Positions 53,162 through 61,272 of a stretch of 64,000 bases of DNA are shown here, one piece after another (position 1 is the stretch's first letter; each line of letters starts with the position of its first letter). The stretch is taken from NCBI RefSeq assembly GCF_017163935.1, contig NZ_JABVZR010000003.1, positions 124,001-188,000 on the forward strand, given 5' to 3'. The translations under genes were made by a program, and so were the position numbers. Below the pieces are notes generated by a model. The model made no database searches. It worked only from the letters and a program-made list of their open reading frames with translations, and was not told the DNA's origin. The DNA is from Novosphingobium terrae. Its GTDB lineage: Bacteria; Pseudomonadota; Alphaproteobacteria; Sphingomonadales; Sphingomonadaceae.

Positions 53162-53995
53162 ATGACCGACCCCATCACCCCCGATCCGACCACCGTCTGC
53201 GAAGCGCTTCTGCTCACCAAAAAGCAGCGCTATCTCGACAAAGAGATCCTGCCCAGCGAGAGGGAGATCATCGACCGCCTGATCACGCGTCGCCTTGAGC
53301 TTCCCGAAGCCTATCGGGAGCTCCACGACAAGCTCGCCCAGCATCCCGATGCGCTGGACACGATGCTCGGCACTCTCCTCAACACGGCAGCCTTCTGGAA
53401 CCCGCAGCGGATTGCCGAGATCCGCAGCCAGCGCACGCAATTGCGCGAGATCAATGGCAAGATCGGTTCGCTCGCGGCCGAATTGTCCGAGCTGCTGGAA
53501 GAGCGCACGCAGCTCCATGAAACCTCCGGTTTCCTGAGCGAAACCCATAGCCATATCGGCCGGGTGATCCAAGGGGCTGCGCGCGACAACCCCATGTTCG
53601 ACGACTATCTCGCAATGCCCCTGCGGCAACTGCGCGGCCAGTTCGATTCCAAATATTGGCCCACGATAGAAGCCTGCCTCGCTGAACTTGCGCGGGACGC
53701 CTATGGCGCCTCCCCCGAAGCCTCGGATCCCCTGACCGCTGCAGCGACAGCAGGGCTGCGCGGCTCGCTCACCGACTATTTCGAGGCGCTTGCTGCCGGC
53801 ATCGATGAGAATGACACCAACAGCTGCGGCCCCATTCCCGCCGGACTGGTCCTGAGCGACAGCACGCTTGCCAGCCTGGTCAATTGTGCGCTCGACCTTG
53901 ACCCCGACACGATGGTGGATGCTGCCTATGTGAAGGGTCTGCGCCAACGCCGCCGCACGCGTAGCAAGAAGCGTCAGCCGTCCCGACGCTCATAG
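53162..53995 (+). CDS. hypothetical plasmid protein, coiled coil
   Basis: 277 residues from ATG 53162 (AAGGA 6 nt upstream; an earlier in-frame ATG is at 53144). Residues about 85-130 (IAEIRSQRTQLREINGKIGS, LAAELSELLEERTQLHETSG) predict a coiled coil. The C-terminus is strongly basic (RQRRRTRSKKRQPSRRS), suited to nucleic-acid binding. No domain recognised. Possibly a replication or maintenance protein, given the structured DNA upstream. Confidence 0.6.
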   Translation: MTDPITPDPTTVCEALLLTKKQRYLDKEILPSEREIIDRLITRRLELPEAYRELHDKLAQHPDALDTMLGTLLNTAAFWNPQRIAEIRSQRTQLREINGKIGSLAAELSELLEERTQLHETSGFLSETHSHIGRVIQGAARDNPMFDDYLAMPLRQLRGQFDSKYWPTIEACLAELARDAYGASPEASDPLTAAATAGLRGSLTDYFEALAAGIDENDTNSCGPIPAGLVLSDSTLASLVNCALDLDPDTMVDAAYVKGLRQRRRTRSKKRQPSRRS

Positions 53996-54068
53996 GGCCA
54001 GCCAACCCGCTGCATCGCAAGCCACGCGCCGGCCATGCGCAATCGCCGTGTCATCCAGCCACCCCCAG

Positions 54069-54132
54069 ACTGTCAACCATGAGAATTTTTCGAAAATCCA
54101 TGGTTGACAGTTTCTACCCTGAGAACCATTCT
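54069..54132 (+). promoter_or_regulatory. promoter inside a 13-bp inverted repeat, resolvase-like operon
   Basis: ACTGTCAACCATG (54069-54081) and CATGGTTGACAGT (54099-54111) are perfect inverted arms 17 nt apart. A consensus -35 TTGACA (54104-54109) lies in the right arm, with a weak -10 CATTCT (54127-54132) at 17 nt. Binding to the repeat would block RNA polymerase, which suggests autoregulation by the gene product, or a recombination site. Confidence 0.6.
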
Positions 54133-54161
54133 TAAAAAGAACAGACCGACTGGATATTCCC

Positions 54162-54734
54162 ATGAAGCTCGGTTATGCAAGAACATCGTCATCGCAAGAT
54201 GAAGAATTACAGCGCCATACGCTTGCTGTCGCCGGAGCGGACAGAATATTCGTGGATCGCGGGATCAATGCCGGCAGGGTGTTGAAACCAGCTTGGGCGG
54301 ACATGCTCCGCTCTGCCAAACGCGGCGATGAAATTCTTGTCAGCAATCTGGATCGTGTCGCCTCGTCCTTGAGCACATTGCTGATAGAGCTGATGCTACT
54401 TGAGCGCCTTGGGCTCTCGTTCCGATCAACGGGCGATGCCATAACGTGTGAACCGGGCGACGGGTTTTTCAGCCATGTGCGCGCGCTTGCGGATTTCAGC
54501 CGCAAGGCAGCACTGGCCCGCGCGCCGCATCACACGGATCTGGCAGAGCCCGGCCCGGGGCCACGCGATCACCTTCGCAGGAAGGGCGGCCATGCGCCGC
54601 AGATCAGCGCGGCCCAGTGGGAAGACTACAAATCCATGATGGCGCCGCCGCTCTGCGTGCCGGTGTCACAGATCGCATTGCAGGCCGGCGTTTCGCGCGC
54701 GGCCATCTACAAACGGCTCAAGAAGGATGGATAG
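54162..54734 (+). CDS. serine-recombinase (resolvase)-like protein, possibly non-catalytic
   Basis: 190 residues. The N-terminal resolvase fold is clear: MKLGYARTSSSQDEELQRHT (catalytic Ser position S9), IFVDRG, LRSAKRGDEILVSNLDRVAS. Compared with resolvases (LDRLxRS) the second active-site Arg is Ser (LDRVASSL), and the helix E motif (FERxxIxERT) reads ADFSRKAALAR. The C-terminal HTH is kept (VPVSQIALQAGVSRAAIYKR). It may bind DNA without recombining, consistent with the operator-like repeat upstream. First gene of a three-gene operon. Confidence 0.75.
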   Translation: MKLGYARTSSSQDEELQRHTLAVAGADRIFVDRGINAGRVLKPAWADMLRSAKRGDEILVSNLDRVASSLSTLLIELMLLERLGLSFRSTGDAITCEPGDGFFSHVRALADFSRKAALARAPHHTDLAEPGPGPRDHLRRKGGHAPQISAAQWEDYKSMMAPPLCVPVSQIALQAGVSRAAIYKRLKKDG

Positions 54735-55247
54735 GTGGACAGCAACACATGGCTTCGGGGCGTCAATGTCGACGCCACACTGATCGAGATCCGCGATGAT
54801 GAGCATCGCGTCTGGGAGGAGCGCGCCCTGGCGGGCGCCAGCATCGGCACAGATCCGGTCGCGGGCCTCCAGGCGGTCATAGAACTCGACTTCGCGGTGA
54901 GTGCCATGCTGCGCGGCGATCACAATGGCAAGGGCGCGCTGGCACGCATCCTGGGCGCGCCGGGGCAGGACTATCAGCGCGCGCTTTGGTACAATCTGGC
55001 GGGCCGGCACCCCCTCACGCTCGCCAGCGCGGTGGCCGCGCTGCGCCAGCTGATGACGGCGCGCGCCGAAATGTGGCTGTCGGCGCAGCGGCTCGGCCTT
55101 GAACCGACCAAAGAGCCCGAGCCCTATTTCACCGATCGGCAGGAAGGCCCGCGCGGCACCTTCAGCGCGGCCTTTTCGCTTGGCAGCCATTGGCGCGATA
55201 TCGCGCAGGGCGCCCTCACCCGCAAGACGGAAGAAGGCAGATTATGA
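54735..55247 (+). CDS. hypothetical plasmid protein
   Basis: 170 residues from GTG 54735, directly after the resolvase-like stop; its own stop overlaps the DUF1173 start (ATGA). Mostly helical (DPVAGLQAVIELDFAVSAML, LTLASAVAALRQLMTARAEM). No domain recognised. Co-translated with both neighbours. Confidence 0.6.
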   Translation: MDSNTWLRGVNVDATLIEIRDDEHRVWEERALAGASIGTDPVAGLQAVIELDFAVSAMLRGDHNGKGALARILGAPGQDYQRALWYNLAGRHPLTLASAVAALRQLMTARAEMWLSAQRLGLEPTKEPEPYFTDRQEGPRGTFSAAFSLGSHWRDIAQGALTRKTEEGRL

Positions 55248-56428
55248 AGCAGACCTATCACCTGCTGGGCGCCGACGTCGCTGCCGACGATCCGCGCCTC
55301 CCCGAGCTGCTGGAGCGCGCCTACACCGCAAAGGTGCGCCCACTCTGCCGCTGCCGCAGCGATGTCGATCTGGCACTCTACATCGCCCACCGCCATGGCG
55401 GGCATGTGCTTGCCCGCATGCCAGAGACGGGCCCGCAGCATGCGCCCTGGTGCGACTATTATGATGCCCCGGATCATCTCACTGGTCTGGGGCAGGTGCG
55501 CGGCTCGGCGGTGGTCGAGGATGCCGAAAGCGGCGAGACCACGCTCAAATTCGGCTTTCCGCTGGCGCGCGGTACGGCCCGCACCGCGCCTTCGGCCTTC
55601 TCCAATGAAAAACCCCCGGTCAAGTCAACCGGGGCGCGGCTGACTATGCGGGGGTTTCTGCATTTTCTGTGGGATCGGGGCGAGCTCACCCATTGGCGCC
55701 CGCGCATGGCGAGCAAGCGCAGCTGGTACATCGTGCGGCGCCAGATGCTCTATGCAGCCCAAGGCTGCCGGGTGAAGGGCAACAGCCTGGGACAGGTGCT
55801 CTATGTGCCCGAGACCTTCAACCTCGACCATAAGGATGAGATCGTCAGTCGGCGCATGTCGCAGCTGGGCCCGGTCCGCTCCTCGAAAGACGCGATCATG
55901 GTGGTGGTCGGCGAGATCAAGATGCTCGATGCCACGCGCTATGGCGAAAGGCTGACGCTCAAGCATCTGCCCGACCTGCACTTCTTCATGGATGAGGACA
56001 TGGCCCGCCGGTTCAACCGGACCTTCTCCGAGGAACTCCAGCTGTGGCGCAGCCATGAAAAGGAGGATCACCTCATCATGGCCGCCAGCTTCTCGATCAG
56101 CGCCAAGGGCACACCCCAGCTCTATGAGATCGCGGTCATGCCTGTGACGCGCGAATGGCTGCCCTATGAGAGCCTCGATGAAAGGGCCCTGATCGTCAAA
56201 GCGGTCGGCGAGGGGCGCAGCTTCGTCAAAGGCCTGCGTTACAATCTGCAAGAGAGCAAGCCGATCGCCAGCCTGACGCTGCAGGACACCGGCGCCCGCG
56301 CGACCGCGGTGCATCTCGCGCGCAGCCTGCCCGACCCGGCCTATGACGAAGAGGTCGCGCAGCTCATGCGAACGCCGGGCCTTGCCCATACGGTATGGCG
56401 GCCCGGCGATGCATTGGCGAAGCGGTGA
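55244..56428 (+). CDS. DUF1173-family protein
   Basis: 394 residues from ATG 55244. Typical DUF1173 features: YHLLGADVAADDPRLPELLE, KVRPLCRCRSDVDLALYIAH, ARMPETGPQHAPWCDYYDAP (Cys/His cluster, possible zinc site), and RLTMRGFLHFLWDRGELTHW. The family is nearly confined to plasmids and ICEs of Proteobacteria; function unknown. Last gene of the resolvase-like operon. Confidence 0.82.
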   Translation: MKQTYHLLGADVAADDPRLPELLERAYTAKVRPLCRCRSDVDLALYIAHRHGGHVLARMPETGPQHAPWCDYYDAPDHLTGLGQVRGSAVVEDAESGETTLKFGFPLARGTARTAPSAFSNEKPPVKSTGARLTMRGFLHFLWDRGELTHWRPRMASKRSWYIVRRQMLYAAQGCRVKGNSLGQVLYVPETFNLDHKDEIVSRRMSQLGPVRSSKDAIMVVVGEIKMLDATRYGERLTLKHLPDLHFFMDEDMARRFNRTFSEELQLWRSHEKEDHLIMAASFSISAKGTPQLYEIAVMPVTREWLPYESLDERALIVKAVGEGRSFVKGLRYNLQESKPIASLTLQDTGARATAVHLARSLPDPAYDEEVAQLMRTPGLAHTVWRPGDALAKR

Positions 56429-56437
56429 GGCAGAGGA

Positions 56438-56668
56438 TCAGCCGCGCGGGCGAGCCGTGTTTGCGAAACGCAGCGCGCTGGCGGCCTGCGAGGTTGAGAG
56501 GCTGACGGCGGCCAGCTGGCCGGCATAGCGCTCGACGATATAGGGCTGGCAGTCATTTCCGGTCTTGAGCACGGCCCAGTCCTCGCCATCCTCATCATGG
56601 CGCTGATCGGCAATCCCCTGGGCGTTGAACAAGGTCGCAAGCGAGCGGGCGGTCATCACATTGTTCAT
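56438..56668 (-). CDS. small hypothetical plasmid protein
   Basis: 76 residues from ATG 56668 with GGAGA 8 nt upstream. MTARSLATLFNAQGIADQRH looks like a short helical start. Convergent with the DUF1173 gene, separated by 9 nt. Function unknown. Confidence 0.5.
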   Translation of the reverse strand: MNNVMTARSLATLFNAQGIADQRHDEDGEDWAVLKTGNDCQPYIVERYAGQLAAVSLSTSQAASALRFANTARPRG

Positions 56669-56699
56669 GGTTTGATCTCCACGACCCGGTGTCGCTCAA

Positions 56700-57305
56700 T
56701 CACGGCGATTTGGCAAGCGGCTTTGCTGCCGGCACGAGACTCCAGGGCCGCTCCATCAGTTTGGAGAGCCGATAGAGCCCGCCATTGTCGCCGCGCAGCA
56801 TGACCTTCCCGCGATAGGTCACGATGGTGAAGGCGCGCGCCTCATAATCATCGGTGAAGCGCTGCGGTTCGGGCAGGATGAGCCGGTCTCCGGCCTTGGG
56901 CTTGGGCCTTGCAAGAAGCGCGAGCCGGGCCCGGCAAGCCTTGCGCCATGCCTCCGCATGGTCGTTGCGGGGCGTTCCTAAAAGATCGAGAACCGAGGCC
57001 GGGCAAGTCTGGTCGTAGGGCCCCATGGTTTCGGTCAAGTCCTTGTAACCGAAGTGCTCGCCCGATTGCGACTTCGGCTTCCAATGGACCAGGCAGATGA
57101 TCGCAAGGGCAGGCTCGGCCCCATCCTGCCCATAGGGCTCCACCGCCGCATAATAGACGCGACCCTGCCAGACCGATTTGAGGACGCGCGATCCTCTCGT
57201 CCTGCCCTTCTCGGGATCGGGTGCATAGGTGAGTTGATCGTCGAGATAGGTTTTGGGCGTGCGAAATCCGCCCATACCGCCCAGCGACATGTAGAGCCAA
57301 CCCAT
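56700..57305 (-). CDS. DUF6927-family protein
   Basis: 201 residues from ATG 57305 with AGGAGG upstream. MGWLYMSLGGMGGFRTPKTY, VYYAAVEPYGQDG, LAIICLVHWKPKSQ and FGYKDLTETMGPYDQTCPAS are the family signature seen on alphaproteobacterial plasmids. A mixed alpha/beta soluble protein of unknown role, in the run of small minus-strand genes that begins with ParB and ArdC. Confidence 0.75.
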   Translation of the reverse strand: MGWLYMSLGGMGGFRTPKTYLDDQLTYAPDPEKGRTRGSRVLKSVWQGRVYYAAVEPYGQDGAEPALAIICLVHWKPKSQSGEHFGYKDLTETMGPYDQTCPASVLDLLGTPRNDHAEAWRKACRARLALLARPKPKAGDRLILPEPQRFTDDYEARAFTIVTYRGKVMLRGDNGGLYRLSKLMERPWSLVPAAKPLAKSP

Positions 57306-57336
57306 AAGGGCCTCCTTGGTTCGGTGTGAGGTGAGG

Positions 57337-57633
57337 TTAGAGACGTTCAGCCGCGATCAGGCGCCCATGGGCGTTGACCGCCGGGGGCTGATCGGGGTCG
57401 AGATTGACGCCGGTCTGGTCGAAGGGATCGAGGCATTCCCAGATCCTCTCGCGCGCATTGAAGCGGAACCACCGCCCGCCCTTGCGCGGATCGCGATAAT
57501 CATGGGCCAGCCATTGGAGGTCGCCCTCGGCCGACGGACTATGCCCGCGACCGCTGCGCTCCAGCGCAGCGCCGCCCCGCCAGATCAGCTTGGGGGGCGG
57601 CACCATCAGGTCGAGCAGGGGAAAGTCCCCCAT
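57337..57633 (-). CDS. small hypothetical plasmid protein
   Basis: 98 residues from ATG 57633, 2 nt from the DUF3768 stop. MGDFPLLDLMVPPPKLIWRG and WFRFNARERIWECLDPFDQT; rich in Trp and Pro. No recognised domain. Probably translationally coupled to the gene upstream. Confidence 0.55.
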   Translation of the reverse strand: MGDFPLLDLMVPPPKLIWRGGAALERSGRGHSPSAEGDLQWLAHDYRDPRKGGRWFRFNARERIWECLDPFDQTGVNLDPDQPPAVNAHGRLIAAERL

Positions 57634-57635
57634 GC

Positions 57636-57998
57636 TCAATAATCCTCGGGCAGCATGATGGTGAGCACCCGCGTGGTCTTGCTCGCATCGGCCGGATCCT
57701 CCGATCCATTGACAAGCTCGGCATCGTAATAGCCAATCGTCAGCCAGATCGTCCGGTCCCGAAAGGGAATGGCCGCGAAATCCCGCTCAGGCCGGGTTTC
57801 GGCAAAGGTGCAGTGCCGCACCGCCCGCAACAGCGCTGCCTGCATCAGCATCATGGCGGGGAAATTGTCCAGATCGCAGAAGGCGGCCAGACAGCTGCGG
57901 GTCGTGACCACGCGCGCATTGCGATCGAGGCCCTGACGGGCCCGGTCGTTGAGCCGCGCGATGGCTTCCGTCCGGTTCGGTTTGGTTTGGGTCGCCAT
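57636..57998 (-). CDS. DUF3768-family protein
   Basis: 120 residues from ATG 57998 with AGGAGG 8 nt upstream. IARLNDRARQGLDRNARVVT, FAETRPERDFAAIPFRDRTI and WLTIGYYDAEL match DUF3768, a short family common on sphingomonad and rhizobial plasmids near ardC. Function unknown. Confidence 0.75.
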   Translation of the reverse strand: MATQTKPNRTEAIARLNDRARQGLDRNARVVTTRSCLAAFCDLDNFPAMMLMQAALLRAVRHCTFAETRPERDFAAIPFRDRTIWLTIGYYDAELVNGSEDPADASKTTRVLTIMLPEDY

Positions 57999-58010
57999 GC
58001 CGGGCCTCCT

Positions 58011-58256
58011 TCAGCAGGACATGTCTTCAAGGGTCGAGACAAGGCCGTCGAAATCCTCCTCTGGACCGAGCAAATCGGCCATCAGGATAACGTCGGCGAT
58101 CACGATCCCATGGTTGGCGGCCAGGTCGCGCAAATAGCCGAACCGGTCGAAATTGCCCTCCTCCTCATAGCGATCGAGGCGGATCGTCCGGGCGCGGTTG
58201 AGCCGTTCGACGGTGGCGAGCGACACACTGTCGATGGCAAGCGTCACTTTGGTCAT
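58011..58256 (-). CDS. small hypothetical plasmid protein
   Basis: 81 residues from ATG 58256, leader TGAAAGG. TKVTLAIDSVSLATVERLNR, YEEEGNFDRFGYLRDLAANH. Acidic, alpha/beta. Located 12 nt before the DUF3768 gene in the same operon. Confidence 0.55.
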   Translation of the reverse strand: MTKVTLAIDSVSLATVERLNRARTIRLDRYEEEGNFDRFGYLRDLAANHGIVIADVILMADLLGPEEDFDGLVSTLEDMSC

Positions 58257-58268
58257 GGGGTGAGCCTT

Positions 58269-58643
58269 TCAGACGGAGGGGGTGGAGGGAGCCGCGAGAG
58301 CGGCAACGACCGGATCGAGCTCGAAGCCCAGGGCACTGGCCATGCTCATCGCAAAGAGCAGATCCTCTTCCTCCAGCAGGAAGGACCGCGCGATCGCGGC
58401 CAGGCTGTCGCCCTGCTTCGGGCTCAGGCCATGCAGGTGCCCGGCCTGCGCGGTGATCGCAAAAGGCCAGGTGTGAGCCACCCCCACAACGCGCTCCGAC
58501 AGGCTGACAAGCGTATGACCCGAAGCGATCTTCTCGTCGCTCTAGGTGGCATCATAGGCGTTGCCGGTGGTTTCCAGGGCGTGGAGCCGGCGCGGAGTGA
58601 AGGCGAAGCGGTCGCTTGCGCCCAGACTGTCGTCGCTGAACAT
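58269..58643 (-). pseudogene. plasmid ORF interrupted by in-frame TAG
   Basis: From ATG 58643 (leader TGAAAGGA) the frame reads MFSDDSLGASDRFAFTPRRL, HALETTGNAYDAT, then TAG (58542-58544), and continues in the same frame as SDEKIASGHTLVSLSERVVG, LSPKQGDSLAAIARSFLLEE to a stop at 58269. The full frame of about 124 residues is well spaced between neighbours, and coding character continues past the TAG. Either a nonsense mutation or restart at GTG/ATG codons near 58487 gives a 72-residue product. Confidence 0.6.
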
Positions 58644-58724
58644 GGGGGAGGTCCTTTCAAACGAGCGGAATTGCTCGCCCTCCTCCTCCCCCCTCTCCTT
58701 TCGCGGCGCGCAGCGCCTCACGGC

Positions 58725-59390
58725 CTACCAGACGAAGGTGGGCAGTTCGGGAAGCGCGGGCGCGTCCCGATCAAACATCAGCCAGGGGCATCCGCAGGCA
58801 CGGGCGCGCTCGCAGCAAGCCCGCAGATCATCGGGCATGGCAACCGCGTCCAGATCCTCGGGCACATAGACGAACCAGCCATAATCGGCCTTGGTGAAGG
58901 CCGCGAAGGGCGCCGTATCGAGCCACTCGGTACAGGTGTCATGCTGGAGATGGAGCGTCGTGAGCACGAGCATCGCTTCGGTCGGCCCCGTCCGCATGCC
59001 CTCCGCCAAGGCGACCGTGCGTTCCAGGCGAACACGCAATGCCCCCAGATTGGCCACGGTAAGATTCCCCGGAACCGTGAGGATCTCACTTGCGGAGCGG
59101 ACGGCATCGAGTAGAGGCTCGGCCAGATCCCTGACCTGCAAAAGCGCGCGCTGCGCGTCGATGCGCGCGATTTCGGCAGGGTCAGTGACGGTGAACTCCT
59201 CCAGCGTGACATCCCCGCAGTCGTTGCACCACTGCTTGTCGAACTCGCTCAGAAGAACGCTTTGCTGCGTCACCACATCCCAACCGGCATTGGCATCGTT
59301 GCCGCAGCGCTGGCCGTGGCATGTCGGGCAGCGATAATCGAGATAGGCCAAAGGAGCGCAAGGCTCCATGTCCTTGGGGGCTTCAGTCAT
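58725..59390 (-). CDS. plasmid protein with zinc-ribbon start, DUF5983-like end
   Basis: 221 residues from ATG 59390. Residues 19-65 hold a possible zinc ribbon (YRCPTCHGQRCGN, QWCNDCGDVTLEEF). The middle is helical. The end KADYGWFVYVPEDLDAVAMP, DDLRACCERARACGCPWLMF resembles DUF5983 regions found in ArdC-linked plasmid genes. Overlaps the upstream gene by 8 nt. Function unknown. Confidence 0.6.
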   Translation of the reverse strand: MTEAPKDMEPCAPLAYLDYRCPTCHGQRCGNDANAGWDVVTQQSVLLSEFDKQWCNDCGDVTLEEFTVTDPAEIARIDAQRALLQVRDLAEPLLDAVRSASEILTVPGNLTVANLGALRVRLERTVALAEGMRTGPTEAMLVLTTLHLQHDTCTEWLDTAPFAAFTKADYGWFVYVPEDLDAVAMPDDLRACCERARACGCPWLMFDRDAPALPELPTFVW

Positions 59391-59796
59391 GGTGGCAATG
59401 TCCTTTCAGGGTGGCGGCGGGCCGGGCGTCTGCGCCAAGAGGCGCGCGCAGCGCGCGGCGAAGGCGCTGCACATCGCCCTGCCGCTCCAGCAGGGCGGCA
59501 AGGCAATCGGCGGCACTGTCGACGAAGGCGGGATGCTCGGGATCGCTCATCTCGATGACCGCGGCGACCAGCTCGATCACCTCGGCCATCTCGCGCGCCA
59601 GCGCCATGGCCCGCACATTCGCGGTTGCTTCGGGATAAGCGCGCACAGCGCTCTGCTGAATGCGCGCCACCAGCTGGTGAACCCCGTTCACAGGGTCGTA
59701 GCTGGTGACATCGCTCACCCAGTCATAAGGCCAGTCGCAGCCGCAGCGCCGCAAGGTCGTGGCCGCCCAGCGGCCCTCGGTTGCAGATGTGTTCAT
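59383..59796 (-). CDS. hypothetical plasmid protein
   Basis: 137 residues from ATG 59796. MNTSATEGRWAATTLRRCGC, MALAREMAEVIELVAAVIEM, DSAADCLAALLERQGDVQRL. Helical; a DUF6908/DUF6900-like short plasmid protein is possible but I cannot assign it. Same operon. Confidence 0.55.
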   Translation of the reverse strand: MNTSATEGRWAATTLRRCGCDWPYDWVSDVTSYDPVNGVHQLVARIQQSAVRAYPEATANVRAMALAREMAEVIELVAAVIEMSDPEHPAFVDSAADCLAALLERQGDVQRLRRALRAPLGADARPAATLKGHCHHD

Positions 59797-59811
59797 GACA
59801 CGCTCCATGGA

Positions 59812-60231
59812 TCAGGCCGCCAGCGCGGTCTTGAGGTGGTAGGGGCGGCAACCGATCTCGCGCAGCATCGCGACGAAGCGCGGCTTGGCCAGATCGAACC
59901 AGGCCAGGGCCTCGGCCGGGAAGGAGCCCCAATCGGCGCGCGAACGGTGAGCAGCATTGATGCGCCGATCGAGCCAGACTGCCGCCGCGCCATGCCCGAC
60001 GGTGAGGCCCAGATCGGCGTAGGCGCCGCGCAGCACGACCCGATCGATGCAGCCGCGCCAGCTTGAAGCAACATCGAGCTGGTGCAGATGATGCTGCCCG
60101 GCATGCCGAATATCGGCGATCAGCCGCTGATAGGCCTGTGCCCATTGGCGGGGCGGCAGTTTGGCAAAGGTCTTGATCCCGACCAGGGCGCCGGGCGGAT
60201 AGGGTTCAAAGTGAGCCACGGGCCACCTCAC
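59812..60231 (-). CDS. hypothetical plasmid protein
   Basis: 139 residues from GTG 60231, overlapping the ArdC stop (GTGA). FAKLPPRQWAQAYQRLIADI, WRGCIDRVVLRGAYADLGLT, WLDRRINAAHRSRADWGSFP. Basic and aromatic-rich. Being coupled to ardC makes it a candidate anti-restriction partner; that is inference. Confidence 0.55.
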   Translation of the reverse strand: MRWPVAHFEPYPPGALVGIKTFAKLPPRQWAQAYQRLIADIRHAGQHHLHQLDVASSWRGCIDRVVLRGAYADLGLTVGHGAAAVWLDRRINAAHRSRADWGSFPAEALAWFDLAKPRFVAMLREIGCRPYHLKTALAA

Positions 60232-61136
60232 GCTGCGATGGGAAGGGTGTGGCCAGCACTGCCGGCCTGCGCGTGGATCCAGTCGGCAGCCGCTTGCGCC
60301 TGCGCCGCCGCCGTGAAGATCGCGCGCGGATCGTGCTTGAGCAGGGTCAGCCAGCTCGCCAGATAAGCCGCATGGTCGGGCCTGGGCACAGAGGCGAGGC
60401 CAAGGTCGGCCATCAGCATCGCCGATCCCAGGTCCGCCACCAGCTCTTCGCGCGAGCGGATCGCCCGATCCCTGTGATAGTCGCGCAGCGTGTCGCGCGC
60501 GAGACGCGAGGCATGGCCACTGGCATGGACCATCTCATGGGCCAGCGTGCTGATGAGGTCGGCATCGCTGTCAAAGGCGCTGCGCTGCGGCATGAAGACC
60601 ACGTCGCGCGCGGGATCGTAATGCGCATCATAGCGGCCATATTCTGCGGGCACGCCAAGGCTTTCGAGGAAGCTCTGCGCCGCTGCGATATCCGGCGTGA
60701 TCGGCGCGACAGCTTTCACCTCCGTTTCATCAACACCATCCACCTGGTCCTGATTGAAGACCCAGAAGGAGGTGGCGAAGAAATGGCGCCGCTGATCCCC
60801 TGCCCCGTCGCCGCCCTGGCCATCATCGGCGCCGGGCTTCTCGATCTTTTTCCAGAAGATGACCTGGGTGCCGCCTTCACCCTTGCGGACCTGGGCCCCG
60901 TGCTGCTTCCATTGCTGATAGGTCGCCCATGTGCCCGAGGCGAACTGGTGGTGTTCTGCCGTGGCCCAGAGAACCACCCGGTTGATGCCGGAGTAGCGGC
61001 GACCTGCAGCGCTGGTGGGCCGCATGACGGGCGCGCCGTTATGATGCCAGGGCATGCGCCATTTGCCTGGACCAGCTTCGATCGCGGCGATGATCTGGGC
61101 CGTGACGGTGGCGTAGATGTCGTGACGCTTGGACAT
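60228..61136 (-). CDS. ardC: ArdC-like anti-restriction protein (ssDNA-binding plus zincin domain)
   Basis: 302 residues from ATG 61136 (leader TGAAAGGA). Residues 1-130 are the DUF1738/ArdC N-terminal domain (DIYATVTAQIIAAIEAGPGK, YSGINRVVLWATAEHHQFAS, WATYQQWKQHGAQVRKGEGG). Residues 150-300 are a zincin-like metallopeptidase domain with LAHEMVHASGHASRL (HExxH) and a downstream Glu in REELVADLGSAMLM. ArdC proteins protect incoming plasmid ssDNA from restriction in the recipient. Followed by a series of small coupled genes. Confidence 0.9.
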   Translation of the reverse strand: MSKRHDIYATVTAQIIAAIEAGPGKWRMPWHHNGAPVMRPTSAAGRRYSGINRVVLWATAEHHQFASGTWATYQQWKQHGAQVRKGEGGTQVIFWKKIEKPGADDGQGGDGAGDQRRHFFATSFWVFNQDQVDGVDETEVKAVAPITPDIAAAQSFLESLGVPAEYGRYDAHYDPARDVVFMPQRSAFDSDADLISTLAHEMVHASGHASRLARDTLRDYHRDRAIRSREELVADLGSAMLMADLGLASVPRPDHAAYLASWLTLLKHDPRAIFTAAAQAQAAADWIHAQAGSAGHTLPIAA

Positions 61137-61272
61137 GACAGGAAATCCTTTCAGGCGGGCAGCTCGCCCGCGTTGCGCCCGCCCCCTCCCCGCAGGGGGA
61201 AGGAGCGGCGCTGATCTGGATGGAAAATGAGCCCCGCCCTGGGGCTGGGCTCATGCCGGCGTTGCGCCGATC

